Shown here piece after piece: positions 8,260 through 17,040 of a stretch of 64,000 nt of DNA. The position numbers were made by a program, and so were the translations under genes. The DNA comes from Clostridium sp. OF09-36. GTDB taxonomy: Bacteria; Bacillota; Clostridia; Lachnospirales; Lachnospiraceae. The stretch is from assembly GCF_003481985.1 (NCBI RefSeq), contig NZ_QUMD01000008.1:1-64000 (forward strand). The letters are read 5' to 3'. Within the stretch, counting starts at the first letter, position 1. Each line of letters starts with the position of its first letter. The notes under the pieces were generated by a model that saw nothing but the letters and a program-made list of their open reading frames with translations, was not told the origin of the DNA and made no database searches.

Positions 8260-9600
8260 TCAGAGCTGCTCAATCCGGTTTGTGCGCAGAGTCATGACCT
8301 CCACACCCGCACCGAACTTTGTTCTTATGATACCCGCGATCTCATCGGTATAACCCGGTGCCACGATCAGCACTGCATCCACCGGCTCTTCAAAATAATG
8401 GTCCGGTGCCACGATCGGCACATGGGAGGCCGGTGCAAAACGCCCCTGTTTAAACGGAGCAGAATCGATGATGTAAGCCAGAGACTCCCCAAGAGCAGAG
8501 GTCGATGCCAGGGTAAAGCCCTGATGGCTTGCTCCCCACATGGCAAGGCGTCTGCCTTCCCGGTTCAGACGTTCTGTCAGTGCGCGGATTTCTCCGGTTA
8601 CCACCGCATAGCCGTCGGTCAGAGGGGCGATGATGCCTGCATCTGCAGCGTCTTCACGCTGTGCCTTCGCTGTTTTTTCTGCATGTTCTTTCTGTGCACC
8701 AGTTTCTGCTTCCATACATTTCGAAGTTGTCTGTACACCTGATGCTGCGCGTTCCAGACCCGCAAGATCATCCTGCTCCATTTTCCCGTCTTCCGGCATA
8801 GCAGTCTTTCTCACCACCATGGAAAGCGTATCGCGGTTGATCATTTCCTCCTCGAGCACCTCAAAGCCGCAGTGGTTTAATAATGCACGAAGTGTATCAA
8901 ACGTGTAATAAGCAATATGGTCGCGGATCAGCTCATAGTAGCTTTCCTTCTCCAGAATGTATTCCAGGCTCGGCACGGTGACCAGGCCCATGCCGTCCTC
9001 AGCCAGATTGTTCCAGATGGCTTTCAGCATAACATCCGGTCTTGGCTGGTGCTCTAAAAAGTTAAAGGATAAGAACACATCAAACGGCTTTTCCGGCACG
9101 CTCCAGCCACGCTCCGGCAGCATGGAGGCTTCCCCGGAATGGCCAAACTTCTGGTCTTCCCGCTCCGGGAACTCTCTCCAGACACGAAGGCCATCAGCCT
9201 GCGCTGCCGCAACCAGATCTGCCTTGTGCTCCATTCCGTAGATCTCAACCGGAAACTCCTGTAAGAATTTCAAAAATTCGCCCCGGCCACAGCCTGCCTC
9301 CAGAAAGGTTTTTCCCTCCAGATGGTAGGTTTCGATCAGGTGGCGGTACTGGCTCGTCCGCAGCTCCCGCATGGTGGAAGAACCACCACCGGCACGGATC
9401 ACATCGCGGTAGTAAGCCACCGGCTCATAATCAAACTGGACCAGTCCGCAGCCACTGCACTGGTGTAACTGAAGGGTAATGCCCTGATCGTCCTTCACTT
9501 CATCCACATCCGGAATATCCTGGGCCGATGCCGGTGCATTTTTTAAATTAAAGAGACTCTTTTCCGGCAGGATCTTCCCGCAGGCTATGCAATGTTTCAT
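8260..9600 (-). CDS. SAM-dependent sugar C-methyltransferase (zinc-binding N-terminus, C-methyltransferase C-terminal domain)
   Basis: A 446-residue enzyme with the three-part layout of nucleotide-sugar C-methyltransferases such as TylC3 and NovU. A Cys4 zinc site lies at the N-terminus (CIAC, then CSGCG about 50 residues on). A SAM-binding domain follows (FLEAGCGRGEFLKFL) and the typical C-terminal domain ends the protein (LAMWGASHQGFTLAS, then AYIIDSAPFKQGRFAP). Between the last two is a charged insert of about 50 residues rich in Glu, Lys and Ala, which is unusual. The start at 9600 has GGAGGG 5 bases upstream and overlaps the upstream epimerase by 53 bp, suggesting coupled translation. 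It probably makes a C-methyl branched sugar. Confidence 0.85.
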   Translation of the reverse strand: MKHCIACGKILPEKSLFNLKNAPASAQDIPDVDEVKDDQGITLQLHQCSGCGLVQFDYEPVAYYRDVIRAGGGSSTMRELRTSQYRHLIETYHLEGKTFLEAGCGRGEFLKFLQEFPVEIYGMEHKADLVAAAQADGLRVWREFPEREDQKFGHSGEASMLPERGWSVPEKPFDVFLSFNFLEHQPRPDVMLKAIWNNLAEDGMGLVTVPSLEYILEKESYYELIRDHIAYYTFDTLRALLNHCGFEVLEEEMINRDTLSMVVRKTAMPEDGKMEQDDLAGLERAASGVQTTSKCMEAETGAQKEHAEKTAKAQREDAADAGIIAPLTDGYAVVTGEIRALTERLNREGRRLAMWGASHQGFTLASTSALGESLAYIIDSAPFKQGRFAPASHVPIVAPDHYFEEPVDAVLIVAPGYTDEIAGIIRTKFGAGVEVMTLRTNRIEQL

Positions 9601-10486
9601 AAATTCCCTCCGCAAATGTCCTGACAGGCCGCCAGCTGGTTTCCCGCAAAAGCTTGCTGATATCCGGCATAAGGTCTGCCGGACCCTCCGCATTCTGCGG
9701 CCGCTCCCCATAGGTAAAGCTTCCCCGGTGTCCGCAAAGCGCATGCATCTCTTCAATGTAACGCCTAAGCGGTCTGGTATCGGTACTGCCAATATTATAG
9801 ATGCCAGCCTTTCCTCCGGTTAACAGTGCAACAAGCGCTGCGGCTGCATCATCGATATAAAGAAAATTCCAGTTCTGTGTACACTCACCCAACTTCATGC
9901 TGCCGCCCTCCAAAAAGGTGCGAAGGCAAGACTGCACCAGTGACCACGGATGGTCCCCAGGGCCGTACACGCTGTATATCCTCGTATGAATATACTCCAT
10001 ATTCTTACGTTTGCAAAGTATTTTCGCTTTTTCGCAAAAATCAACCTTTGCCTTGCCATATTCAGACACCGGGTGACAGGGAGTGTCCTCTGCCACCGTC
10101 TGGTGCCAGACTCCGTACTCTGCCTGAGATCCGGTAAATAAAAAACGGCGGCAGCCAAGCGCTGCTGCTGTCTCTATTGCATCCAGGGCATACGTGACAT
10201 TTTTCTGCTGCACGTCACGTTTGGTCCGGTTCTCACTTCCTGCGCCATCCCAGCCGATATGGATCCAGGCATCTGCAAAAAAGCCGGCCAGCTCTCTGAT
10301 ATTTGCCAGATCAAGCGGACGGATGGCAAGTGTTCCGCAATCTATGCCCTCTGCCATCTCCTGCAAATGCTTCATATTAGAAGAAGCGGGGCGGACCACC
10401 GCAAAAACCTGGTGCCCCGCCTCTAAAAGTTGTCTTACTGTTGCCGCGCCGATAAAGCTGGTCGCGCCTGTTACTACAATTCGCAT
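9548..10486 (-). CDS. NAD-dependent epimerase/dehydratase (nucleotide-sugar ketoreductase type)
   Basis: A complete 312-residue extended SDR enzyme. It has the Rossmann motif GATSFIGAATVRQLL, the active-site Ser region LFTGSQAEYG and the catalytic YGKAK (HPVSEYGKAKVDFCEK). The substrate region YSVYGPGDHPWSLVQSCL is shared with its broken paralogue at 7209-8155. Its ATG overlaps the TAA of the TPP enzyme (TAATG) and its 3' end overlaps the methyltransferase by 53 bp, so the three are surely translated as a unit. It most likely reduces or epimerises a keto-sugar made by the neighbouring enzymes. Confidence 0.88.
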   Translation of the reverse strand: MRIVVTGATSFIGAATVRQLLEAGHQVFAVVRPASSNMKHLQEMAEGIDCGTLAIRPLDLANIRELAGFFADAWIHIGWDGAGSENRTKRDVQQKNVTYALDAIETAAALGCRRFLFTGSQAEYGVWHQTVAEDTPCHPVSEYGKAKVDFCEKAKILCKRKNMEYIHTRIYSVYGPGDHPWSLVQSCLRTFLEGGSMKLGECTQNWNFLYIDDAAAALVALLTGGKAGIYNIGSTDTRPLRRYIEEMHALCGHRGSFTYGERPQNAEGPADLMPDISKLLRETSWRPVRTFAEGIYETLHSLREDPAGKESL

Positions 10487-12441
10487 TATTTTATCCTCGG
10501 AATGATCATCAGTTTGTCCATCTCCTCATCCGGAAGGAATGGGGAAAGATCCTCAAGCGGCGGAGATACCAAGGTACCGTCCGGCAGACGCTTTGCGGAG
10601 GACTTCGGCTCAAAGTTCTGGTCGGTCGTCACAAACAGCTCGCAGATGACCGGTCCTTCCATGGCCAGAGTCTTTTCTACTGCATCAGCCAGCTCCTCAT
10701 TGTGATATGCTGCCACATACGGATAACCGTAAGCCGGGGCAAGCTTTGCCATATCCGGGAAGCTTAAGTCGTGGCTGTCTACGCCGATTCCGACCAACGG
10801 CTCCCCGAAGAAATTCCGCTGGGTCTGGCGGATGGAATGATAGCCGCCATTGTTGATCAGGAAAATCTTGACCGGCATCTTGTGGTGGATGATGGTCTGC
10901 AGCTCCTGAAGATTCATCTGGATGCTGCCCTCACCGGTCAGCAGGATGATGTCGTGCTGGCTGTATCCGTCCCCCTCAAATTCCGGATCATGGGCTGCCA
11001 TGCAGGCACCGATCGCTGCAGGCAGATCGTAACCCATGGAAGCGATCGCGGAGTTGGATAAGAACCGCTGTCCTTTCTTCATGATGTACGCATGTCCTCC
11101 GACCACGCAGGCAGAACCATTTCCGACTACCGTGATCTGATCCTCGCTCAAACGGCTGCTGAGTGCTTCTACCACCGCGTAAACATTCGCCTCGCGGGTC
11201 GGATCCGCTTTTAACTGTTCTTTGCGGATCGTCGGGTATTTCTCCCGGTACATCCGGCAGGTCTCGCTCCAGGTCATGCCCGGAAGACCCTCGCCGCCGT
11301 CAAATACCGGCTTTTTGTCATATTCTTCCCGAAGAACGGCTGCCATCGTCTCCATGAGATCCTTTGCGTCTGCATGAACCGGCATATCGACATGGACGCT
11401 CGGCTTTTTCAATTCCTCCGGATCTACATCGTTCATGATCACATACGCCTCGCGGGCCCAGGTCTTATAATTGTAGCCGACCTGACGGATGCTCAAGCGG
11501 CTTCCCACGGAAAATACCAGATCACTGTTCTGTACAGCCAGATTGCCCGGACGGTCGCCCATGTTGCCCGGTCTGCCCACGTACCACGGACAGTCATCGT
11601 ACATGCAGTCGTTCGCATTCCAGCCAACAACTGCCGGAATTCCCAGTCCGTCTGCCACTTCCATAAAAGCATCGAACGCGCCGGCAATGCGGATTCCGTT
11701 TCCTGCATACAGAACCGGACGTTTCGCATTGCGGATTTTCTCGATGATCTCTCTTGCAAGCTCCTTGGAAACCGGTTTCGGAAGTACCTGGCGGTGCTCC
11801 CCTTTTCCAGCGTAATCCTCCGGGATCGCATGAGCTGGTGAAGGCTCTGCCCAGCCAGTGCCGCCAGCCTCGTAATCTGCCGCGTCAAATCCGACTAAGT
11901 CGTCCGTATCCACATACGCACCCTGTACATCTAACGGAATGTCCAGCCAGGTCGGGCCAGGACGTCCGGAATAAGACAGATAGATTGCTTTCTCCAGGCA
12001 GTAGCGGATGCGCAGCGGGTCGATCACCATTTCGCTGTACTTGGTCATGCAGTCGATGGATTTTACAATATCAAACTCCTGGTCACCCATGGCACGGATG
12101 CCAACGCCGGACCAGCGTGCAGTCGTGTCGTAGCGCACCTGACCGGATAAGACCAGCATCGGAATAGAATCCAGCCAGCCGCCAACCACGCCGGTGATGG
12201 CATTGGTGCCGCCAGGGCCTGTTGTCACACACAGTGCACCAATCTTGTTGTGGATTCTCGCATAAGCCTCTGCCGCGATCGCACATGCCTGCTCATGGTG
12301 CTGGTACAGGCAGTGCAGCCCTTCCTGATGGCCCAGTGCATCGTTCAAATGCATGGCACCTCCCCCTGTAACCGTAAAGACCTGGTTGATGCCTGCCTCA
12401 ACCAGCTTTCCGGCAATGTAATTCGATACCTTGATCTTCAT
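10486..12441 (-). CDS. thiamine pyrophosphate-dependent enzyme, acetolactate synthase-like (possible sugar-branching transferase)
   Basis: A 651-residue TPP enzyme, about 80 residues longer than a typical acetohydroxyacid synthase. The N-terminal domain has the cofactor-activating Glu in LYQHHEQACAIAAEAYAR. The middle domain follows, with an extra loop near residues 185-225. The C-terminal domain holds the TPP/Mg motif LLTGEGS and, further on, FLINNGGYHS. ATG at 12441 is chosen for AGGAGGAG 7 bases upstream. It is the first gene of a unit with two sugar epimerases and a sugar C-methyltransferase. That context fits a YerE-like enzyme, which adds a two-carbon acetyl branch from pyruvate to a 4-keto-sugar, better than branched amino-acid synthesis. 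No acetolactate synthase small subunit gene is adjacent. Confidence 0.82.
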   Translation of the reverse strand: MKIKVSNYIAGKLVEAGINQVFTVTGGGAMHLNDALGHQEGLHCLYQHHEQACAIAAEAYARIHNKIGALCVTTGPGGTNAITGVVGGWLDSIPMLVLSGQVRYDTTARWSGVGIRAMGDQEFDIVKSIDCMTKYSEMVIDPLRIRYCLEKAIYLSYSGRPGPTWLDIPLDVQGAYVDTDDLVGFDAADYEAGGTGWAEPSPAHAIPEDYAGKGEHRQVLPKPVSKELAREIIEKIRNAKRPVLYAGNGIRIAGAFDAFMEVADGLGIPAVVGWNANDCMYDDCPWYVGRPGNMGDRPGNLAVQNSDLVFSVGSRLSIRQVGYNYKTWAREAYVIMNDVDPEELKKPSVHVDMPVHADAKDLMETMAAVLREEYDKKPVFDGGEGLPGMTWSETCRMYREKYPTIRKEQLKADPTREANVYAVVEALSSRLSEDQITVVGNGSACVVGGHAYIMKKGQRFLSNSAIASMGYDLPAAIGACMAAHDPEFEGDGYSQHDIILLTGEGSIQMNLQELQTIIHHKMPVKIFLINNGGYHSIRQTQRNFFGEPLVGIGVDSHDLSFPDMAKLAPAYGYPYVAAYHNEELADAVEKTLAMEGPVICELFVTTDQNFEPKSSAKRLPDGTLVSPPLEDLSPFLPDEEMDKLMIIPRIK

Positions 12442-12552
12442 TGGGAATCTCCTCCTGTTTTCGTCAATAGCATAAGTATAGCATATTATCCCGCATCCTG
12501 CACCCAGAAATCTCGACTGGCAGCGCATGCCTTTCTTTCCAGTAACCTTCAC

Positions 12553-12581
12553 TTTTCAAGCTGTATGAAATCCGCTATAAT
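12553..12581 (+). promoter_or_regulatory. sigma-A-type promoter for the wall-binding repeat protein
   Basis: TTTTCA, a 17-bp spacer and a perfect TATAAT at 12576-12581. This would start transcription near 12588 and leave a leader of about 135 nt with an inverted repeat (CTGTAG/CTACAG around a CTGC-TTTT-GCAG hairpin) before the gene at 12723. Confidence 0.6.
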
Positions 12582-12722
12582 CGGCACCGTAATGCAACTG
12601 CGGATTTTCGGCCAACCTGCAAACTGGCTTCGTCCGTCTGTAGCTCCTGCTGCTTTTGCAGACCGCACTACAGACACCAGACGGCTCCGGTTTCCACAAG
12701 AAAAAAGGAGAGTAACAAAGTT

Positions 12723-14213
12723 ATGAACAAACATTGCAAATTACTGGCTGTATTATCCACCGCGGCAGCAATGTCAGCGGCAACCCCTGCACTTGCGCTT
12801 TCCATTCCGGGCAGCGTTTCCACCGTCCTGGCTGCAACAGCCGGATGGCTCACAGAAGATGGTGAGCTCCGCTACAAAGACAGCGAAGGCTACTACCTGA
12901 CTGATTCCTGGAAAAAGAAAGACGGCGAGTGGTATTACTTAAACGAAGACGGCTACCTTTCCCGTTCCTGCAGAATTGATGAATATTATGTAAACGAGGA
13001 AGGCCGCCGTGTCATGAACCAGTGGATCAGTGAAGCAAACGAGGATGAGTGGGACTCTGAGGCCCCGGATACTTACTGGTACTACTATGGAAAAGACGGA
13101 AGAAGCGTCATCTCCAAATGGCAGGAGATCGGCGGAAAGAATTACTATTTTAACGAAGAAGGCCACATGCAGACTGGCATGCTAGAGTTAGACGGCGCAA
13201 CCTACTATCTCGGCGAAGAAGGCGACGGAGCCATGAAGACCGGCTGGATTGAGCTGGAAAATGAGGACGAAGAACTGGATCAGGATACTGTATGGCATTT
13301 CTTTGACAACAATGGCCGCATGGTCATGAACCAGATCGACCGCAAGATCGGTGGTTCCTACTACACCTTCCAGAACGGGATCCTGCAGACCGGATGGTTC
13401 CGCCTGCCGGAAAGCGCTGACAGCGCAGCAAATGCTGATCCGGCTGCTGGCAACGCAAACGCTGAGATCAGCGCTGACGCTGAAACTGCAGGCGTCTCCA
13501 ACGCTGAAGCAGGCGAAAGCAGCACAGACGCAGGCGATAGTTCCAACACAGTAGCAAGTGACAGCAACACGGACCGCACACAAACCACTGCACCTCGCAT
13601 CGCATCCTACCAGTTCTATGAGAACGACGGAAAACGAGGAAACGGCTGGTACCAGATGGAAGGCGCACCGGAGATCAGCGAGGAAGGCGAGACCTTTATC
13701 TTCTATATTAAGAATGGCCGTCCTTACTACGCAGCCCAGGGTGTACAGGTCTTCACAGTCGATGGCAAGCGCTTCGGCTTTAACGAACGAGGCGAGCTGC
13801 AGACCGGACTTCAGAGTGTGATCACCGAAGACGGACAGACCTGTAATTACTACTTTGGCACCGATGGCATTATGAAGACCGGCAAGCAGACCATCTACGA
13901 TGAAGATCTCGGCGAAAACCAGACCTGGTTCTTCTACACCGACGGTGGCAACAAGGGCCGCGGCTTCCACGGAGTCCGCGACAACAATGTTTACGTGCAG
14001 GGACTGCGCCAGGATGCAGACCGCGACCTGCGTTTCGCCCCGGTACAGTTAGATGGCGTATCCTATCTGGCAGGTACCAATGGTGTCATTCAGAAAGCAT
14101 CCTCCTCTTCCAAATCTGCGGCAAAGCCGGAGCTTGGAAATGGCTATAAAGATGTGAAAGATTCCAACGATAAGATCTGGACCGTTGATGTAAACGGAAT
14201 CATCCAGGAGTAG
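12723..14213 (+). CDS. secreted cell-wall-binding repeat protein
   Basis: A 496-residue exported protein. A signal peptide (about 1-27) has a Lys-His-Cys-Lys N-region and an Ala-rich core ending near ALAL. The rest is made of aromatic, Gly-rich repeats of the choline/glucan-binding type, for example GEWYYLNEDGYL, KNYYFNEEGHMQTG and QTWFFYTDGG. A linker of about 60 residues rich in Ala, Asn, Asp and Ser (near 238-296) splits the repeats into two blocks. I see no amidase, lysozyme or peptidase domain, so it is a binding or scaffold protein rather than a recognisable enzyme. A second, small repeat protein follows at 14527. AGGAGAG lies about 10-12 bases upstream of the ATG. Confidence 0.85.
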   Translation: MNKHCKLLAVLSTAAAMSAATPALALSIPGSVSTVLAATAGWLTEDGELRYKDSEGYYLTDSWKKKDGEWYYLNEDGYLSRSCRIDEYYVNEEGRRVMNQWISEANEDEWDSEAPDTYWYYYGKDGRSVISKWQEIGGKNYYFNEEGHMQTGMLELDGATYYLGEEGDGAMKTGWIELENEDEELDQDTVWHFFDNNGRMVMNQIDRKIGGSYYTFQNGILQTGWFRLPESADSAANADPAAGNANAEISADAETAGVSNAEAGESSTDAGDSSNTVASDSNTDRTQTTAPRIASYQFYENDGKRGNGWYQMEGAPEISEEGETFIFYIKNGRPYYAAQGVQVFTVDGKRFGFNERGELQTGLQSVITEDGQTCNYYFGTDGIMKTGKQTIYDEDLGENQTWFFYTDGGNKGRGFHGVRDNNVYVQGLRQDADRDLRFAPVQLDGVSYLAGTNGVIQKASSSSKSAAKPELGNGYKDVKDSNDKIWTVDVNGIIQE

Positions 14214-14292
14214 AACAATAAACCGCAACCTGAAACCATACAAACGATTTATCTGTACAAATGAAAAATAAGAAGATTTCATCCGTTCACAC

Positions 14293-14322
14293 AGAGAGGG
14301 CATGTCGCTGGCATGTCCTTCT
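14293..14322 (+). terminator. possible weak terminator hairpin after the repeat protein
   Basis: AGAGAGGGCATG pairs with CATGTCCTTCT, with G-U pairs, over a short loop. There is no strong U run, so the call is weak. The 313-base gap 14214-14526 otherwise holds only pyrimidine-rich sequence and the promoter at 14470-14498. Confidence 0.3.
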
Positions 14323-14469
14323 ATCTTTGTTCGCATCACTGTTCTTGTCTCTGCCCTCTCCTCTGCCCTCGCCTCATTTTTTTCTCTGCTCTTGTTTCTG
14401 TGCTTCCCGCTCTGTTCATAACATTTTTCTTACAATTCCACCGATTTCCTTACAATACCCCCGCGCCCC

Positions 14470-14498
14470 TTGCCAGTGCAAAGCAGGGCTGTTATAAT
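14470..14498 (+). promoter_or_regulatory. sigma-A-type promoter for the small wall-binding protein
   Basis: TTGCCA at 14470-14475, a 17-bp spacer and TATAAT at 14493-14498. It lies 29 bp upstream of the chosen ATG at 14527, giving a very short leader. Confidence 0.7.
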
Positions 14499-14526
14499 GA
14501 GTTTGCAGAGAGAAAGGATGATCACT

Positions 14527-14850
14527 ATGAAGAAAAAAGCAGGACTCACCCTCATCTTAACCATCCTGTGTTTTCTGATGAGCGCATTCCCTGCCATGGC
14601 AGGTGAGTGGCACAAAACCGCAGAGGATCAATATCAATATATCAAGGATGACGGAACCAAAGCCACCGGCCTCCTGGAACTAAAGGACGGTACCTATTAC
14701 CTCGACGATAAGGGCAACCGGAAAACCTCCTACTGGCTTCGCTACAAGGGCGACTGGTATTTCTTCGGGGAAGACGGGCAAATGGTTACTGACTCCTGGG
14801 TCGACAACTACCATGTCGGTTCCGACGGACAGATGGATAAGATGCGTTAA
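14527..14850 (+). CDS. small secreted cell-wall-binding repeat protein
   Basis: A 107-residue exported protein: a signal peptide (MKKKAGLTLILTILCFLMSA, cleaved near AMAG) followed by about three aromatic wall-binding repeats (TYYLDDKGNRKTSYW, DWYFFGEDGQMVTDSW). There is no catalytic domain. ATG at 14527 is chosen because AAAGG sits 9 bases upstream; ATG at 14518 is possible but lies too close to that site. It has its own promoter and terminator, so it is a stand-alone unit. It looks like a minimal relative of the protein at 12723-14213. Confidence 0.8.
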   Translation: MKKKAGLTLILTILCFLMSAFPAMAGEWHKTAEDQYQYIKDDGTKATGLLELKDGTYYLDDKGNRKTSYWLRYKGDWYFFGEDGQMVTDSWVDNYHVGSDGQMDKMR

Positions 14851-14867
14851 GTGAAAACAATGAAATG

Positions 14868-14920
14868 AAAAACAGAGCAGCAGAAATTCCAAAGTGGGAA
14901 ATCTGTTGCTCTGTTTTTTT
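14868..14920 (+). terminator. rho-independent terminator
   Basis: AACAGAGCAGCAGA pairs with TCTGTTGCTCTGTT (one mismatch) and is followed by a run of seven T. It ends the small wall-binding protein transcript; the A-rich left side could also serve the convergent lipoprotein gene. Confidence 0.85.
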
Positions 14921-14967
14921 GCATTGAATACCAGACATGTTTCTGGTGCCTCCGCTGCTTTTTCTGG

Positions 14968-15483
14968 TTACTGGATATCAAACGTCATATAGGTATCTTC
15001 CGGGATCTCGGTCTCGTACATTGGCTCGCCCTTAGACTCATAAGCGCTCTTCTCATAAATCTTTAAGCTGATCTTGCGGTCCTGGAAAAATCCACCGAAG
15101 GTATCCTCTCCGGATTCGCCATAGTTGTAATCCTGAACGGCTGCCTCATCATTGATTCCCTTGATTACGGCATCTGCATACTCTGCTGCATCTGCACCAC
15201 TGGTGCCATCCTTCACAACGATCGTCAGGTCAACCACAGCCTTGTCCTCATCGATGGTAAAATCGATGGAATCGGCCATCGGATAATCGTCCTCGTCCAG
15301 ATAGATTTCATTTACTTCCTCGTGGAACTGGTCCATATCCAGCTCGATGTTGTTGTAGATGTTGAAATCCGGTGTCTCAGCCTCGCTCGCATCCGGCTGT
15401 ACAATGTTGCTCTTCGTGCATCCGCATAAAAGAAGCATGCAGCCTGCAGCTACAAGCAATGCTTTTTTACCCATTTTCATCAT
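14968..15483 (-). CDS. lipoprotein of unknown function
   Basis: A 171-residue predicted lipoprotein. The signal sequence has the hydrophobic core ALLVAAGCMLLL and a lipobox LCGC, so Cys would be lipidated and the protein held on the outer membrane face. The mature part is acidic and shows no family motif I recognise. The fold looks alpha/beta, with segments such as SIDFTIDEDKAVVDLTIVVK. Three nearby ATGs are possible; the one at 15483 has AGGAGG 10 bases upstream, while that at 15492 is too close to it. It faces the terminator of the upstream convergent gene. Confidence 0.7.
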   Translation of the reverse strand: MMKMGKKALLVAAGCMLLLCGCTKSNIVQPDASEAETPDFNIYNNIELDMDQFHEEVNEIYLDEDDYPMADSIDFTIDEDKAVVDLTIVVKDGTSGADAAEYADAVIKGINDEAAVQDYNYGESGEDTFGGFFQDRKISLKIYEKSAYESKGEPMYETEIPEDTYMTFDIQ

Positions 15484-15707
15484 GATCTTCATTCCTCCTG
15501 TATTCTGTTTTCCGGCTGGCATTGTGCAGAAATCCATAACCTGCACTGCCTTCCATAACGGTTCTTTTCTGATTTTCACTCCGGCATTTTCGCCGAAAAC
15601 AGATAACATTATATACGAAAGACTTCCGTTTGAACAGTCATTTTCGAAAAATGTAAAGATTTTTCACAGAATACTCACGGATTCAGATTCCACTCACACC
15701 GCCCTGC

Positions 15708-16058
15708 CTATCCCAGCACGATGAGCCGCGCCACTGCCAGCGGGTCATCTTCCGGAAATGACTGGACACAGACCATGATATCGCGCACCTGCTGCACATC
15801 CATGCCAAGCATCGATGCGATGGCACCGGCCGGATGTCCGGATCCGGAAAGTTCCATGACCTGCTTTACGCGTCCTGCCATCTCCTCTAGCTGCCCGGCA
15901 ACTCCATTTGCACCGCCCAGACCAGACTGGTTCTCCGGTGCTTCTTCTGTCTCCAGAAAATCTTCCAGACGAAGCTCCTTCTTTCCGGTTTCTTCCTTAT
16001 AGTATTCTTCAGACAGTTCCCAGTCCTCCTGCTGTCCCATTGTATTTTTCTCCTGCAT
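15708..16058 (-). CDS. hypothetical protein with C-terminal helix-turn-helix-like segment
   Basis: A 116-residue acidic, soluble protein. The first 60 residues look disordered (Glu, Lys, Gly). The end, from about 75 (AGAIASMLGMDVQQVRDIM), looks like a short helix-turn-helix, ending in DDPLAVARLIVLG. I know no function for it. AGGA precedes ATG 16058 closely; ATG 16040 with AGGAG 9 bases upstream is an equally good start. It lies 119 bp downstream of spoVT on the same strand. Confidence 0.6.
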   Translation of the reverse strand: MQEKNTMGQQEDWELSEEYYKEETGKKELRLEDFLETEEAPENQSGLGGANGVAGQLEEMAGRVKQVMELSGSGHPAGAIASMLGMDVQQVRDIMVCVQSFPEDDPLAVARLIVLG

Positions 16059-16177
16059 GTTTTTCCTGCTTATCCTTCTACTTTCTTTCTATTTTTCTTT
16101 CTACATTTCTTTCGATTTATCCTTCCATCTGCCGTCCTAAAAAACCGGCCGCCGTGGATACCAGCTTTAATTCTGGC

Positions 16178-16663
16178 TCACCCAGCTTTTCCCGCGTCCC
16201 GGCTTAAAAGTGCCACCGCCCCGATGGGATCGCCCTCGCAGATGATCGGTACGATCACCTCAGCGGTCACACCATCGATCTCCTCTCCCGCAACCGGAAT
16301 AAAATTCTTGCTTTCCCGTTCCGCTATAATGGTTTCCCGTTCATGGATCATCTGCTCCAGCTGCTTACTGATCATCTTCTGCAGCACATTCTTTTTGGGA
16401 CCGCCGGAAAACGCGATCACCTGGTCCCGGTCCGTAATGCAGACCAGCATACCGGTAGTCTGCGCCATGGCGTCTGCGTACTGTGTGGCAAACGCCGCCA
16501 GCTCGACCATGGGCGAGTATTTTTTCAGAATGATCTCGCCCTCACGGTCCGTAAAGATTTCAAGCGGAGTCCCCTCCCTCAGTCTGAGTGTCCTTCGTAT
16601 CTCCTTCGGAATCACGACGCGTCCAAGATCATCGATCCTTCTCACAATTCCTGTAGCTTTCAT
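16178..16663 (-). CDS. spoVT: stage V sporulation protein T
   Basis: A 161-residue AbrB-family transcriptional regulator. The N-terminal swapped-hairpin DNA-binding domain is classic (MKATGIVRRIDDLGRVVIPK, then EIRRTLRLREGTPLEIF). A GAF-like domain fills residues 55-161. In Bacillus, SpoVT is made in the forespore under SigG and tunes forespore genes; the same role is likely here. The length matches the family (about 178 in Bacillus, slightly shorter in clostridia). AGGAGGAG precedes the ATG by about 5 bases. Its presence supports a spore-forming host. Confidence 0.93.
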   Translation of the reverse strand: MKATGIVRRIDDLGRVVIPKEIRRTLRLREGTPLEIFTDREGEIILKKYSPMVELAAFATQYADAMAQTTGMLVCITDRDQVIAFSGGPKKNVLQKMISKQLEQMIHERETIIAERESKNFIPVAGEEIDGVTAEVIVPIICEGDPIGAVALLSRDAGKAG

Positions 16664-16810
16664 AATGCTCCTCCTGCATACCGCTTATTCCGTCAAGCAC
16701 CGGTTCATACCGTTTCTTAACATCCTTTCCATATCGTGTGTCTTATGGACAGTATGTGGAAACATCTGAAATTTATACATAAATTTATGCTCAAAAGCTG
16801 TATCAGCCCA

Positions 16811-17032
16811 TCAATATCCGGTACCGATGATCTGCTCCAGCATATTTAAGCCCATGGCTTCCTCATTCCCCTCAAGCGGGTAGATCCGGTTTACAATGCC
16901 GTCCTTTGCAAGCTCATGCGCCTCGATCACATGGTTTTCATCCTGCACCAGAAATTTGCGCACGCCACCCCCGGATTTCTTTTGTGTCTCCTGTTTCATT
17001 GATTTTTCTTTCATCTCACTTGTTTTTTCCAC
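16811..17032 (-). CDS. small hypothetical protein downstream of the hybrid kinase
   Basis: A possible 73-residue protein starting 8 bp after the kinase stop codon, with GTG as first codon and no strong ribosome binding site. ATG codons at residues 7 and 12 are alternative starts. The C-terminal 50 residues (VRKFLVQDENHVIEAHELAKD, then NRIYPLEGNEEAMGLNMLEQ) have a protein-like composition. No family is recognised. Position suggests cotranscription with the kinase. Confidence 0.5.
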   Translation of the reverse strand: MEKTSEMKEKSMKQETQKKSGGGVRKFLVQDENHVIEAHELAKDGIVNRIYPLEGNEEAMGLNMLEQIIGTGY

Positions 17033-17040
17033 TCTGTTTT

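Noticed and set aside
10486..12441. ilvB/acetolactate synthase for branched-chain amino acids
   Set aside because: No small subunit or other ilv genes are adjacent, the protein is longer than usual, and it is coupled to nucleotide-sugar enzymes.
13188..13970. A 260-codon open frame on the minus strand
   Set aside because: It is antisense to the wall-binding repeat protein; the real frame has a signal peptide and clear repeats.
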